Shown: piece by piece, positions 26,731 to 34,897 of the stretch
How positions within the stretch are numbered: position 1 is the first letter of the stretch
How the letters are laid out: each line of letters starts with the position of its first letter
Assembly: GCF_943193015.1 (NCBI RefSeq)
Contig: NZ_CALPCM010000004.1
Span: 1-64,000, forward strand
DNA length: 64,000 bases
Source: Hominisplanchenecus_A murintestinalis
GTDB taxonomy: Bacteria; Bacillota; Clostridia; Lachnospirales; Lachnospiraceae
Direction of reading: 5' to 3'
Program-made: the position numbers and the translations under genes
Notes under the pieces: generated by a model
What the model was told of the DNA's origin: nothing
What the model saw: only the letters and a program-made list of their open reading frames with translations
The model's database searches: none

Positions 26731-26961
26731 ATGAAAGATATTCAATATGAGATTGTAAAGGAAATCGCCGTGTTGTCTACGAGTGATAGCGGCTACACAA
26801 AGGAAATCAATTTAATCTCATGGAACGGGAAAGAGCCGAAATACGACATCCGCAGCTTTTCCCCCAACCGTGAGAAGTGCGGAAAGGGAATCACGTTGAC
26901 CGCCGATGAAGCGGCGGCTCTCCTTAAAGCATTACAGAAAGAATTGAACAGCGGGGATTAA
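26731..26961 (+). CDS. YdbC-like PC4-domain ssDNA-binding protein
   Basis: 76-residue protein matching the YdbC/PC4 coactivator family: IAVLSTSDSGYTKEINLISWNGKEPKYDIRSFS followed by GKGITLTADEAAALLKAL. PC4-fold proteins dimerise and bind single-stranded DNA, which fits a role during transfer or replication of the element. GTG 26,719 is an alternative in-frame start. Confidence 0.85.
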   Translation: MKDIQYEIVKEIAVLSTSDSGYTKEINLISWNGKEPKYDIRSFSPNREKCGKGITLTADEAAALLKALQKELNSGD

Positions 26962-27032
26962 TTGTGTGTGATAGGCAGGGTGGGAGCATTTTTATATACT
27001 CCACTGCCCTGTCTGGAAAGGAAGATTTGAGT

Positions 27033-27224
27033 ATGGGCGAGGATAAGAAAGCAAGCAGAAAGAGAAAGCGCATTGTGGCAAGACAGCCAGTGCAGATGAT
27101 TGTCAGCCGTGAATATGTCGGCACACAGACTGTTGCCGAAGCGTTTATCCCTATTATCTCTGAGGACATCCGAAAGAGCATTGCGGGAAATGACACCTTC
27201 GACAATGAGGGTATATCCGCTTAG
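27033..27224 (+). CDS. Small basic element protein upstream of recombinase
   Basis: 63-residue protein with a strongly basic N-terminus (KKASRKRKRIVARQ) and a more conserved-looking core (MIVSREYVGTQTVAEAFIPI). It lies directly before the recombinase gene, where Tn4451-like elements keep small proteins such as TnpW or excision factors. I cannot assign it to a family with confidence. GGAAAGGAAG precedes the ATG. Confidence 0.6.
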   Translation: MGEDKKASRKRKRIVARQPVQMIVSREYVGTQTVAEAFIPIISEDIRKSIAGNDTFDNEGISA

Positions 27225-27278
27225 AATGTACGCAATGGAACATGAAATTGAGTAGAGCAAAGACGGAGGTTTAACAGT

Positions 27279-29210
27279 ATGGCAGGGATAAAAATGGGGA
27301 ATCAGATTTATGAAGTCGGCATTTACTGCCGCTTGTCAAAGGACGATGGAACGGAAAATGAAAGTGCGAGCATTGCCACGCAGAAATCCATCCTCACGGA
27401 TTATGTGAAAAAGCAGGGCTGGCACTTAGCAAAAACGTATGTGGACGACGGTTATTCTGGTACGAATTTTCAAAGACCGAGCTTCCAGAACATGATTAAG
27501 GACATTGAAAACGGGCTGATAAACTGCGTGATTACGAAAGATTTATCCCGTCTGGGGAGGAATTATCTTGACTGCGGATTATATCTGGAAGTCTTTTTCC
27601 CAGAGCATAATGTGAGGTATATTGCAGTCAATGACGGCGTGGACACGCTCAATAAATCGGCGATGGACATCACCCCATTCCGCAATATCCTCAATGAAAT
27701 GTATTCTGCTGATGTGTCGGTCAAAATAAAATCGGCGTACCGTGCGAGGTTTCAGCAGGGGAAATTCATGGGAACGTATGCGCCCTATGGATATATTAAA
27801 GACCCTGCCGACCACAACCATCTGCTGATTGACGATAAGGTGGCGCACGTTGTAAGGGAGATATTCGACCTTGCGCTTGCGGGAAATGGAATCGCCAAAA
27901 TCCGCAAGCACATCAATAAACAGCACGTCTTGCGCCCTGCCGCTTATGCGGCGGAGCAGGGGGCGGCAGGCTATGAGCGGTACTTTGAGGGTAACGAGGA
28001 AAACCGCTATATCTGGAGCGAGAACAGCGTGAGGGGCATTTTAAGAAGCCCTATCTATGCGGGAAACCTTGCAGGCTACAAGCGGATTGCCGCCAACATG
28101 AAAAGCAAGAAACGCCCCTCTAAGCTGCCCGAAGAATGGGAAGTGATACCCGATACCCATGAGGGGATAGTCACGCAGGAGGAATTTGACACCGTACAGC
28201 AGCTTATGACGAGCCGCAGGAGGGAACAGAACGCAGGGGGATTTGAGAATATCTTTGCAGGCGTTATCAAGTGTGCGGACTGCGGCTATGCCCTGCGGGC
28301 TATGAGCGCAAACAGGAGGAAACGCCCCGACATTATCGACTGCGTACAATACACCTGTAATAATTATGGCAGGTACGGCAACGTCATGTGTACCGCACAC
28401 GCCATCGAAGCGAGGGATTTATTCAACGCCGTCCTTGCCGACATCAACCGCTTTGCGGATATGGCGGTGAATGACGAGCGGGCGGTGAGGGCGATTGAGA
28501 AGCGGCTCACGGAAACAGACCAGAGCAAGGCAAAGGTAATGGAGAAAGAACAAAAGAAGCTGAACAAACGCCTTGCGGAGCTTGACAGGCTGTTTTCCTC
28601 TCTCTATGAGGATAAGGTCATGGAGCGTATTACCGAGCGGAATTTTGAGATGATGTCGGGGAAATACCAGAAAGAACAGCTTGAAATCGAAGCGAGATTA
28701 AAAGAGGTAACGGAAACGCTCAACGAAAGTTACGAGAAATCGCAGGGAATCCGTGATTTCCTTTCCCTTATCCGCAACTATCAAGGCTTAAAGGAACTGG
28801 ACGCAACAGTAGTAAATGCGCTGATAGACAAGATATTTGTTTCGGAGCGTGAGAAAATGGCAGACGGAACGGTTAGGCAGGAAATCAAGATTTACTATAA
28901 ATTCATCGGCTTTGTCGGTGAATTACATATCACACCCACGAAGCGGTGGACAGCGTTACCCGCTAAATACTGTACGGTGTGCGGCATTGAATACGTCCCC
29001 GGCTCTGGCATATCGAAGTATTGTCCCGTTTGTGCCAAGAAGATACAGAGGGAGAAGTCAAACGAGTGTAAACGCAGGAGCAGGGAGCAGAAAAGGATGG
29101 TATGTATTGAACTGTCCGCAAAAAATGACCGACTGACTTGGAACAGCGAAAGGGGCGTATTGTCCGGCAGGGAAATAAAAATAAGATTGTCCATATCTAC
29201 CGGTATGTAA
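27279..29210 (+). CDS. Large serine recombinase of the nested element (TnpX/TndX type)
   Basis: 643-residue recombinase for excision and integration of the nested element. The resolvase domain has the nucleophile Ser20 in YCRLSKDD and the motifs DGYSGTNFQRP and TKDLSRLGRNYL. A recombinase domain with zinc ribbon CADCGYALRA...C, a coiled coil and a second C-terminal CxxC pair (CTVCGIEY, CPVCAKK) follow. The last 26 or so codons read across the right junction into helicase DNA in another frame. In a closed circle the frame would end ...CTG-ATG-TAG at the joint, so the native protein is shorter. Confidence 0.92.
   Translation: MAGIKMGNQIYEVGIYCRLSKDDGTENESASIATQKSILTDYVKKQGWHLAKTYVDDGYSGTNFQRPSFQNMIKDIENGLINCVITKDLSRLGRNYLDCGLYLEVFFPEHNVRYIAVNDGVDTLNKSAMDITPFRNILNEMYSADVSVKIKSAYRARFQQGKFMGTYAPYGYIKDPADHNHLLIDDKVAHVVREIFDLALAGNGIAKIRKHINKQHVLRPAAYAAEQGAAGYERYFEGNEENRYIWSENSVRGILRSPIYAGNLAGYKRIAANMKSKKRPSKLPEEWEVIPDTHEGIVTQEEFDTVQQLMTSRRREQNAGGFENIFAGVIKCADCGYALRAMSANRRKRPDIIDCVQYTCNNYGRYGNVMCTAHAIEARDLFNAVLADINRFADMAVNDERAVRAIEKRLTETDQSKAKVMEKEQKKLNKRLAELDRLFSSLYEDKVMERITERNFEMMSGKYQKEQLEIEARLKEVTETLNESYEKSQGIRDFLSLIRNYQGLKELDATVVNALIDKIFVSEREKMADGTVRQEIKIYYKFIGFVGELHITPTKRWTALPAKYCTVCGIEYVPGSGISKYCPVCAKKIQREKSNECKRRSREQKRMVCIELSAKNDRLTWNSERGVLSGREIKIRLSISTGM
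29107..29145. other. Right attachment junction (attR) of the nested element
   Basis: Element DNA ends ...CGACT, then GA at 29,135-29,136, then helicase sequence CTTGGAACAGCG. The inner end TTGAACTGTCCGCAAAA is the imperfect inverse of the sequence inside attL. Confidence 0.85.
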
Positions 29211-30121
29211 CGGAAGGAACCTTCGACAGCTATCTCTGGCAGACCGTGGAGAACAAGCAGAAGTTTATCTCCCAGATCATGACCTCAAAATCGCCGGTAC
29301 GCTCCTGTGAGGATATAGACGAGACTGCCTTATCCTATGCGGAGATCAAGGCTCTGTGCGCGGGAGACCCAAGAATCAAGGAAAAGATGGATTTGGATAT
29401 TGAAGTATCACGGCTGAAATTGTTAAAAGCCAACCACCAGAGCCAGCAATACCGGCTGGAAGATAGTTTATTAAAATACTTCCCGGAACAGATCGAACAG
29501 AACAAAGGATTTATTGCCGGGTTAAAACAGGATATGGAGACACTGGCCGCCAACCAGCCACCGGAGGGTGGATTTGCCGGGATGGTGATCCGGGGCGATA
29601 CCCTGACAGACAAGGACAACGCCGGGGCCGCCATCTTAGAAGCCTGCAAGGAGCTGAAAAGCGGGGACACGGTGGAGATCGGCAGCTACCGGGGCTTAAA
29701 CATGAGCCTCTCCTTTAACGGGTTTCATGTGGATTTGATCTTAAAAGGAGCTATGACCCACCAGACAGAATTGGGAACCGATGCCCGCGGCAACCTGGCC
29801 CGCATCGACCATGCGCTGGAGGCCGTTCCTGACCGCCTCCAATCCGTACAAACCCAGCTTGACAACCTCTACCAGCAGCAGGCCGCGGCAAAGGCGGAGC
29901 TGGGGAAACCCTTCCTTCAGGAGACAGAGCTTCAGGAAAAAAGCGACCGCCTTGCACAGCTCAATGCCCTCCTGGATATAGATACCAAGTGTCCCATCCC
30001 CCAGGCTTCCAAGCGGCTGCCAAAAGCAGAACGGCCCTCTGTCCTGGATAAATTAAAAACAACACCGCCTGTCCGCAGTATGCCGGACAAGGCCCATAAA
30101 AAAGAAACGGAGGTAAGATAA
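29138..30121 (+). pseudogene. 3' part of the interrupted SNF2-family helicase
   Basis: 327 codons continuing the helicase from LEQRKGRIVRQGNKN (helicase motif VI tail, including the arginine-finger-type RIVRQGN) to a Lys-rich end. No ribosome site precedes it. The open frame begins with TTG directly at the junction, so it is probably not translated by itself. It includes conserved DIDETALSYAEIKALCAGDP and coiled-coil regions, and a C-terminal linker. Joined to the 5' part across the GA core it gives a protein of about 2,640 residues. Confidence 0.9.
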
Positions 30122-30122
30122 C

Positions 30123-31220
30123 ATGACGAACGCAGAACGTAATACTGCTCTCTATGAAAAAATGTTTGCGGAACAGGAAACTTACCGGAGCTGGCTTTTG
30201 CAGCAGCCGCCGGAGGAAATCTTAAAACACACTTATGAGTATACCGTGCGGGAAGATGTGCTGCTGTCTCTGGAATACCATGATCTGACAGATGCCCAGG
30301 CCGACGCCCTGTTAAAGTCTCCCAGCCCGCTGGGAGATATATTTAAAGAATTTGAACAGCGGGAAACCGACTATATGGATAACGTCTTTGATTCCATGGT
30401 CTGCCGGGCGGATGCCGTGATAGAAGCCGAGGCCGAAAAGCGGCGCGTCCTTCTGGGAATGCCCGTCTATCCCTATCCGGCAGACCATGCCCTGGAACAT
30501 GGAGAACTCGAACAATACCGCGCCTCCCACGAGGCCAATGTTGCCTGCAAGGAAGCCATTGAAACGGCCATCCGGGAGAATTATCATGATAACCGGCTGG
30601 GGAAAGAATCGGCACGGGAAGTCCTTGACGCTTTCGGCATGGAACGCACCATGTATGTCCTTGCCAATACTGTCCGGCATAAAGATTGGGACGGGCGTAT
30701 CTCCCACAGCAACAAAGAATGGGCCAGGACAATCCCGGTTTATGAAAACAAGGATGCCTGGGGCAATGACCACAACGCTTCCTTTGTGGTGGATGCCTGC
30801 AACCCCGGCCTGACAGATATTTTTCTGAACCAGGTACGGCGGGAACAGCATCTTCGGACACCGCTGGCGGAGGAAGAAATCCAGACAGAGGCGGCGCGGC
30901 TGCTTACCGAGCTGCAGGCGCAAAAGGAGCCGAACAGCCCCCACGGGACACACTTCATGGCGCAGATCTCGCCGGACTTCCTGGCAAGAAGTTCTTCCAA
31001 AGACACCGACCGGCTCATGGCGATGCTGCCCTTCCAGTCCATGACCTTCTCCGGCCTGGATGACCGCAAAGGGCATTTTGTACTGATCTCCAAAGATGAG
31101 GACAGAAACCAGCCGTTAAAAAAGCCCCGGCGTTCCGTGCGGAAGAACCTACAGAAAACAACTGCAAAACGGGCTCCCGGCACAGCGAAAAAGAAGAAAA
31201 CCGAACGGGAGACACGCTGA
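30123..31220 (+). CDS. DUF3848/DUF3849 ICE protein
   Basis: 365-residue protein. The first 90 residues fit DUF3848 (LYEKMFAEQETYRSWLLQQP...HTYEYTVREDVLLSLE). The middle fits DUF3849 (VYPYPADHALEHGELEQYRA...CKEAIE.AIRENYHDNRLG). The C-terminal 60 residues are very basic and could bind DNA. These domains travel with Tn1549-like relaxase modules; function unknown. It starts 1 base after the helicase stop and overlaps mobC by 1 base (TGATG), so expression depends on the upstream operon, which is now split by the nested element. Confidence 0.86.
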   Translation: MTNAERNTALYEKMFAEQETYRSWLLQQPPEEILKHTYEYTVREDVLLSLEYHDLTDAQADALLKSPSPLGDIFKEFEQRETDYMDNVFDSMVCRADAVIEAEAEKRRVLLGMPVYPYPADHALEHGELEQYRASHEANVACKEAIETAIRENYHDNRLGKESAREVLDAFGMERTMYVLANTVRHKDWDGRISHSNKEWARTIPVYENKDAWGNDHNASFVVDACNPGLTDIFLNQVRREQHLRTPLAEEEIQTEAARLLTELQAQKEPNSPHGTHFMAQISPDFLARSSSKDTDRLMAMLPFQSMTFSGLDDRKGHFVLISKDEDRNQPLKKPRRSVRKNLQKTTAKRAPGTAKKKKTERETR

Positions 31221-31558
31221 TGGCCCACCGGAAACGGACGGTGCAGCTTCATTTCATGGTGACGGAACATGAGCGCGAACTGATCCGCCAGAAGATGGCC
31301 CAGCTTGGCACAAACAACTTAGGGGTGTACCTCCGTAAAATGGCGATTGACGGTTATATCGTCAAACTGGAGCTGCCGGAGCTTTCCGAGCTTTTATCGC
31401 TCCTGCGGCGAACCAGCAACAACGTCAACCAGATCGCCCGCCGGGTTCATGAAACCGGGAATATTTATGACACGGATTTGGGGGATATTCTCCAAAAACA
31501 GCAGGAGCTTTGGGCCGGGGTGAACGAGATATTGTCCTGCCTTGGCGGGATTCCATAA
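31220..31558 (+). CDS. mobC: MobC-family relaxosome accessory protein
   Basis: 112-residue protein. The N-terminus (RKRTVQLHFMVTEHERELIRQKMAQLG) fits a ribbon-helix-helix DNA-binding domain, and the C-terminal MobC motif region includes LLRRTSNNVNQIARRVHETG. MobC proteins bind oriT and help the relaxase open the strands. Its stop-start overlap with the upstream gene shows coupling. The ICE relaxase lies 800 bases downstream in the same direction. Confidence 0.9.
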   Translation: MAHRKRTVQLHFMVTEHERELIRQKMAQLGTNNLGVYLRKMAIDGYIVKLELPELSELLSLLRRTSNNVNQIARRVHETGNIYDTDLGDILQKQQELWAGVNEILSCLGGIP

Positions 31559-31580
31559 ATGGGGCTTAAACCCCAAAACA

Positions 31581-31631
31581 CGGAGGGAGAACAGCCGAAG
31601 TGCAGGCCGCTCTCCCTCCGCTTTTTCTTTT
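31581..31631 (+). terminator. Terminator after mobC
   Basis: CGGAGGGAGA / TCTCCCTCCG 10-bp perfect stem with a 20-base loop, followed by CTTTTTCTTTT. It begins 22 bases after the mobC stop; a small GGGGCTTAAACCCC hairpin precedes it. Confidence 0.85.
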
Positions 31632-31712
31632 CCTGTACATCGGCAACCTTGCCGGAGGGGGAAAAGGCCGCTAAAATGTAGACAGCAATCAGGAAGGAGT
31701 GGAAAAAGAATC

Positions 31713-32018
31713 ATGACCTTTGAACAGGTTTTTACAATCTTTAAGGACTATATGGAACAGGACAAGGAGCTGGAAGTGGTAAAGACAAAGAAGGGGTATC
31801 TGCGGATCATATGGTCTGGCGGCCTCCCCTACTGTGAGGACGGGTATCTCTGCCGGACACCGGAGGAACTGTTTGACCGGCTCCTTAGCGACTGCCAGAG
31901 TTTTCATGAAAACCGGCTGACAAAAGGATGCCGGGAGCTGACCCCGGAAGATACCGAGCGGGCAATGGAACTGTGCAGGCCCTACCTGGAAATGAGGAAG
32001 GAGGCGGAGGGACAATGA
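31713..32018 (+). CDS. Hypothetical ICE protein (101 residues)
   Basis: 101-residue protein, no signal peptide or membrane segment, with conserved-looking residues VKTKKGYLRIIWSGGLPYCED. ATG 31,713 follows AAGGAG about 11 bases upstream. It overlaps the next gene by 4 bases (ATGA). Proteins of this type sit between MobC and the relaxase in related ICEs, but no function is known to me. Confidence 0.72.
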   Translation: MTFEQVFTIFKDYMEQDKELEVVKTKKGYLRIIWSGGLPYCEDGYLCRTPEELFDRLLSDCQSFHENRLTKGCRELTPEDTERAMELCRPYLEMRKEAEGQ

Positions 32019-32305
32019 GACTGATCTTCAAGATACTGGCCATCCCGGTAGTGCTGGTGCTGACCCTGACGGTCTGGCTGTGCGCCGCGCTGCTTGACCT
32101 GTCTGCTTTTCTTTTGGGACTGGCCGGAACGGTGGTGGGCCTTATGGGGCTGGCCGTACTGATTACTTATTCCGTGAAAAACGGGATCATCCTTCTGGTG
32201 ATCGCATTTCTTATCAGCCCTCTGGGACTTCCCATGCCGGCAGTCCGTATGCTGGGGCTGCTGCAAGACTTGAATTACAGGTTGAGGGATTTTATTACCG
32301 GATAA
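32015..32305 (+). CDS. Small ICE membrane protein
   Basis: 96-residue hydrophobic protein with two or three membrane segments (VVLVLTLTVWLCAALLDLSA, FLLGLAGTVVGLMGLAVLIT, GIILLVIAFLISPLG). AAGGAGG at 31,998 precedes ATG 32,015, and it is coupled to the previous gene by a 4-base overlap. Position between MobC and the relaxase is conserved in Tn1549-like ICEs. It may anchor transfer components, but this is inference. Confidence 0.75.
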   Translation: MRLIFKILAIPVVLVLTLTVWLCAALLDLSAFLLGLAGTVVGLMGLAVLITYSVKNGIILLVIAFLISPLGLPMPAVRMLGLLQDLNYRLRDFITG

Positions 32306-32313
32306 CATTTGGG

Positions 32314-32338
32314 GCCAGCCGAAACAGGCTGGCTTTTC
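32314..32338 (+). terminator. Terminator before the relaxase gene
   Basis: GCCAGCC / GGCTGGC perfect 7-bp stem with loop GAAACA, then TTTT. It lies 8 bases after the small membrane protein stop and 35 bases before the relaxase, so the relaxase may have a separate or attenuated supply of transcript. Confidence 0.75.
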
Positions 32339-32372
32339 CTGTGAACGAAACGAAGGGAAGGAGGTTTTCACT

Positions 32373-33800
32373 ATGGCAACGACACGCCTTATCCCCATGC
32401 ACAAAATCAAGAACCAGTCCGTTGCTTACACTGTAAAAGAGCGGATTGATTATGCCGTCAATCCGGACAAGACACTTGGAACGGAATTAGTAACGGCTTA
32501 TGGCTGTGATCCGGCCACCGCCGCCAACGAAATGCTGCTGACCAAACGGGCCTATGCCGATTACACCGGCAGGGAGATTCCGGGGAATGATGTACTGCTC
32601 TATCAGATCCGCCAATCTTTCAAACCGGGAGAGATCACACCAGAGCTGGCGCAAAAGATCGGATATGAGCTGGCTATGACCTGGACAAAGGGAAAGCACC
32701 AGTTTGTTGTTGCTACCCATATCGACCATGCCCATATCCACACCCACATCATTTATAATTCTACCTGCATGGACGGAAAGCATAAGTACCGGAATTTCTT
32801 CGGCTCCAGCTTTGCCCTGCGCCGGGCCAGTGACAAGCTGTGCCTGGAAAATAACCTTTCGATTGTGGAGAATCCGAAAACCGGCAAGACCCATTACGGC
32901 AAATGGCTGGGGGATAAAAAAGCTCCGTCCTTCCAGGATAAGCTCCGGCTGGCGATTGACGCAGCTCTGGCAGAAAAGCCAAAGGACTATCAAGCCTTCT
33001 TAAAACTGATGGAGGATGCCGGGTATGAATACAAGGCCGGGAAACAGCCGGGATTTAAGGGGCCGGGACAGAAAAAATTTACAAGGCTGCGTTCCCTGAA
33101 AGAAGGGTATTCAGAGGAAGACATTCTCGCTGTCATTGCAGGTAAAAAGCAGCTCTCTCCGGAACGGAAAAAAGCAAAGAAGATTCAGACCCAGGGCATC
33201 AATCTTCTGGTGGACATCCAGGCCAAACTTGCAGAGGGCAAAGGAGCCGGATATGCACGGTGGGCGCAGAGATTTAATCTAAAACAGATGGCGCAGACAC
33301 TGAATTTCCTGACGGAGCATAAGCTGCTGGACTATGGGACGCTCTGCAAAAAGACAGACGAAGTTACGGCCCGGTTCCATGAGTTATCCGGCCAGATCAA
33401 GGCGGCAGAGGAACGGATGACGGAGCTGACCGCCCTGCGGAAACATATCATCAACTATGCCAAGACCCGCGAGGTTTATGTGGCCTACCGGAAAGCCGGT
33501 TATTCCAAGAAATTCCTTGCGGAGCATGAGGGGGATATTCTGCTACACAAGGCGGCGAAAAAAGCCTTTGACGAGATGGGAATCAAGAAGCTGCCAACGG
33601 TGAAAAGCATCCAGGCAGAATATGCCGGGCTGCTGGCAGAAAAGAAAACACTGTACCCTGAATACTCCGCGATCAGGCAGGAAATGAAAGACCTGCAGAT
33701 GGCGAAGGCTAATGTTGCGCGGCTGCTGGGGTATGAGGAAAAAACACAAAAGAGTGAAAAGAGCAAAGAGACAGAACAGCTTTCAAATAATTCTCGCTAA
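32373..33800 (+). CDS. ICE relaxase (MOBP-type, VirD2-like)
   Basis: 475-residue relaxase that would nick oriT and lead the strand into the recipient. The metal-binding three-His motif is HIDHAHIHTHIIYNS at about residues 115-129. The early TYR-like region around YAVNPDKT and YQIRQSFKPGEITPE matches Tn1549-type MobP relaxases. The C-terminal 200 residues form coiled coils. A strong AAGGAGG precedes the ATG. A terminator-like hairpin follows at once. Confidence 0.92.
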   Translation: MATTRLIPMHKIKNQSVAYTVKERIDYAVNPDKTLGTELVTAYGCDPATAANEMLLTKRAYADYTGREIPGNDVLLYQIRQSFKPGEITPELAQKIGYELAMTWTKGKHQFVVATHIDHAHIHTHIIYNSTCMDGKHKYRNFFGSSFALRRASDKLCLENNLSIVENPKTGKTHYGKWLGDKKAPSFQDKLRLAIDAALAEKPKDYQAFLKLMEDAGYEYKAGKQPGFKGPGQKKFTRLRSLKEGYSEEDILAVIAGKKQLSPERKKAKKIQTQGINLLVDIQAKLAEGKGAGYARWAQRFNLKQMAQTLNFLTEHKLLDYGTLCKKTDEVTARFHELSGQIKAAEERMTELTALRKHIINYAKTREVYVAYRKAGYSKKFLAEHEGDILLHKAAKKAFDEMGIKKLPTVKSIQAEYAGLLAEKKTLYPEYSAIRQEMKDLQMAKANVARLLGYEEKTQKSEKSKETEQLSNNSR

Positions 33801-33809
33801 AAATGAACA

Positions 33810-33853
33810 AGAGCATGGCCTACTATTTTTTCAGGGTCATGCTCTATTTTTGT
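33810..33853. terminator. Hairpin between convergent genes
   Basis: AGAGCATG / CATGCTCT perfect 8-bp stem followed by ATTTTTG on the plus strand. The A-rich left flank allows use on both strands, between the relaxase and the leftward DUF2971 gene. Confidence 0.7.
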
Positions 33854-33856
33854 TTG

Positions 33857-34897
33857 TTAGATGGGCATATAATCTAATTCATACTTGGAAGAATAATCTT
33901 TAACATACATCTGATACCTCGGAATACCTTTTTCATCCGCGATGTGCATTAGCATTTTGCGATAAAAATCAGGAATTTGGCTACCAAAATAAATTGCTAT
34001 AGGCTTTTTCTTGATTGGATAACGATCTTTTTGTTCCACAGTCAGATTGGGAGTAGAACATATAATTCTCCATTCGTTTTCATAAGACCAGTCATTTGAT
34101 TTATGTAAAGCAGCTTTCGTAAGCAAAAAACTATCATCGTAAAATTCTTCTGTAGGAAATCCTATTATGCGATTTATTTGTTGCTGTACAATCCATTGAC
34201 CATATCTTGTTGCATCATAACGTTTATCAGAATATATCATTGGATAAATCGTTCCAAGCTTAATATTAGTACATGAACGATTCGGACAATTAGAACATTG
34301 TGTTATCTCATTATTTCTAAAATCATATCCTATGGCGAATCCTTTATGATTATCTGCATAATGTGCCCACATTAAAGGAGATTTGATACTCTCTGATAAA
34401 CATACCATTTTTGTTCGTTCTCGTATCCCATCTTTTGCAAACGCAAAGCACTGATCCAACCATTGACTAAAGCCAGGCACTGATTGCCAAACGATCTCTG
34501 TAAGCTGTTTGGTATCTAATGCAGAGAACATTTCCGTTGCTTGTTTCTGTAAATCAGCATTGGGAAACTGCATTTGTTTTATTGCGTCAATCATGGGCGA
34601 AACTGCGCCGGAGGAAAACATTTTTTCTATGGAATCAAGTATAGCATTTTTATCAAAAAAGAGAAGGCTATCGTGGAGATCATTGAAAAAGGCAGCTTTA
34701 GAAAGCCAAAGCTCGTCTTTTTCAAATGCGTCTATACTATATTCAGCACATCCTCTGAATTTATAAAGTTGTTCTGGAACATTTTTTCTTATAAACTGTA
34801 TCACTGGAAGAAATTGACGGTCAACTTCCTCTTTAGGGGTATTGGGGCCTATCTTGATGCTCTCGATTATGTTTTCAAATTCATCCCTGTAACTCAT
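33857..34897 (-). CDS. DUF2971 domain protein
   Basis: 346-residue protein with the DUF2971 pattern: LYKFRG near residue 40, ELWLSKAAFFNDLHDS near residue 65, and MVCLSES...PLMWAHYADNHKGFAIGYD near residue 190. DUF2971 proteins are uncharacterised and common in accessory islands. The start overlaps the stop of the ABC-transmembrane gene upstream by 4 bases, so the two form one leftward unit. The pair lies in the ICE cargo slot beside a Thoeris system and is A+T-rich, so a defence-related role is a reasonable guess only. Confidence 0.83.
   Translation of the reverse strand: MSYRDEFENIIESIKIGPNTPKEEVDRQFLPVIQFIRKNVPEQLYKFRGCAEYSIDAFEKDELWLSKAAFFNDLHDSLLFFDKNAILDSIEKMFSSGAVSPMIDAIKQMQFPNADLQKQATEMFSALDTKQLTEIVWQSVPGFSQWLDQCFAFAKDGIRERTKMVCLSESIKSPLMWAHYADNHKGFAIGYDFRNNEITQCSNCPNRSCTNIKLGTIYPMIYSDKRYDATRYGQWIVQQQINRIIGFPTEEFYDDSFLLTKAALHKSNDWSYENEWRIICSTPNLTVEQKDRYPIKKKPIAIYFGSQIPDFYRKMLMHIADEKGIPRYQMYVKDYSSKYELDYMPI

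Larger units (their letters stand above)
18355..29136. mobile_element. Nested Tn4451/Tn5397-like mobilizable element in the helicase gene
   Basis: About 10.8 kb inserted in the ICE helicase gene between codons for Pro-Gly and Leu-Glu. GA is present at both junctions (18,353-18,354 and 29,135-29,136), with imperfect inverted repeats just inside each end. It carries its own recombinase at the right end, a MobV relaxase, a ParB, a RepA-like ATPase and tnpV, but no type IV secretion genes. It is therefore mobilizable rather than self-transmissible, and would use the host ICE or another conjugation machine. Cargo: a TetR regulator, a metallo-beta-lactamase-fold protein, a GNAT acetyltransferase and a KTR protein. 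Confidence 0.9.
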
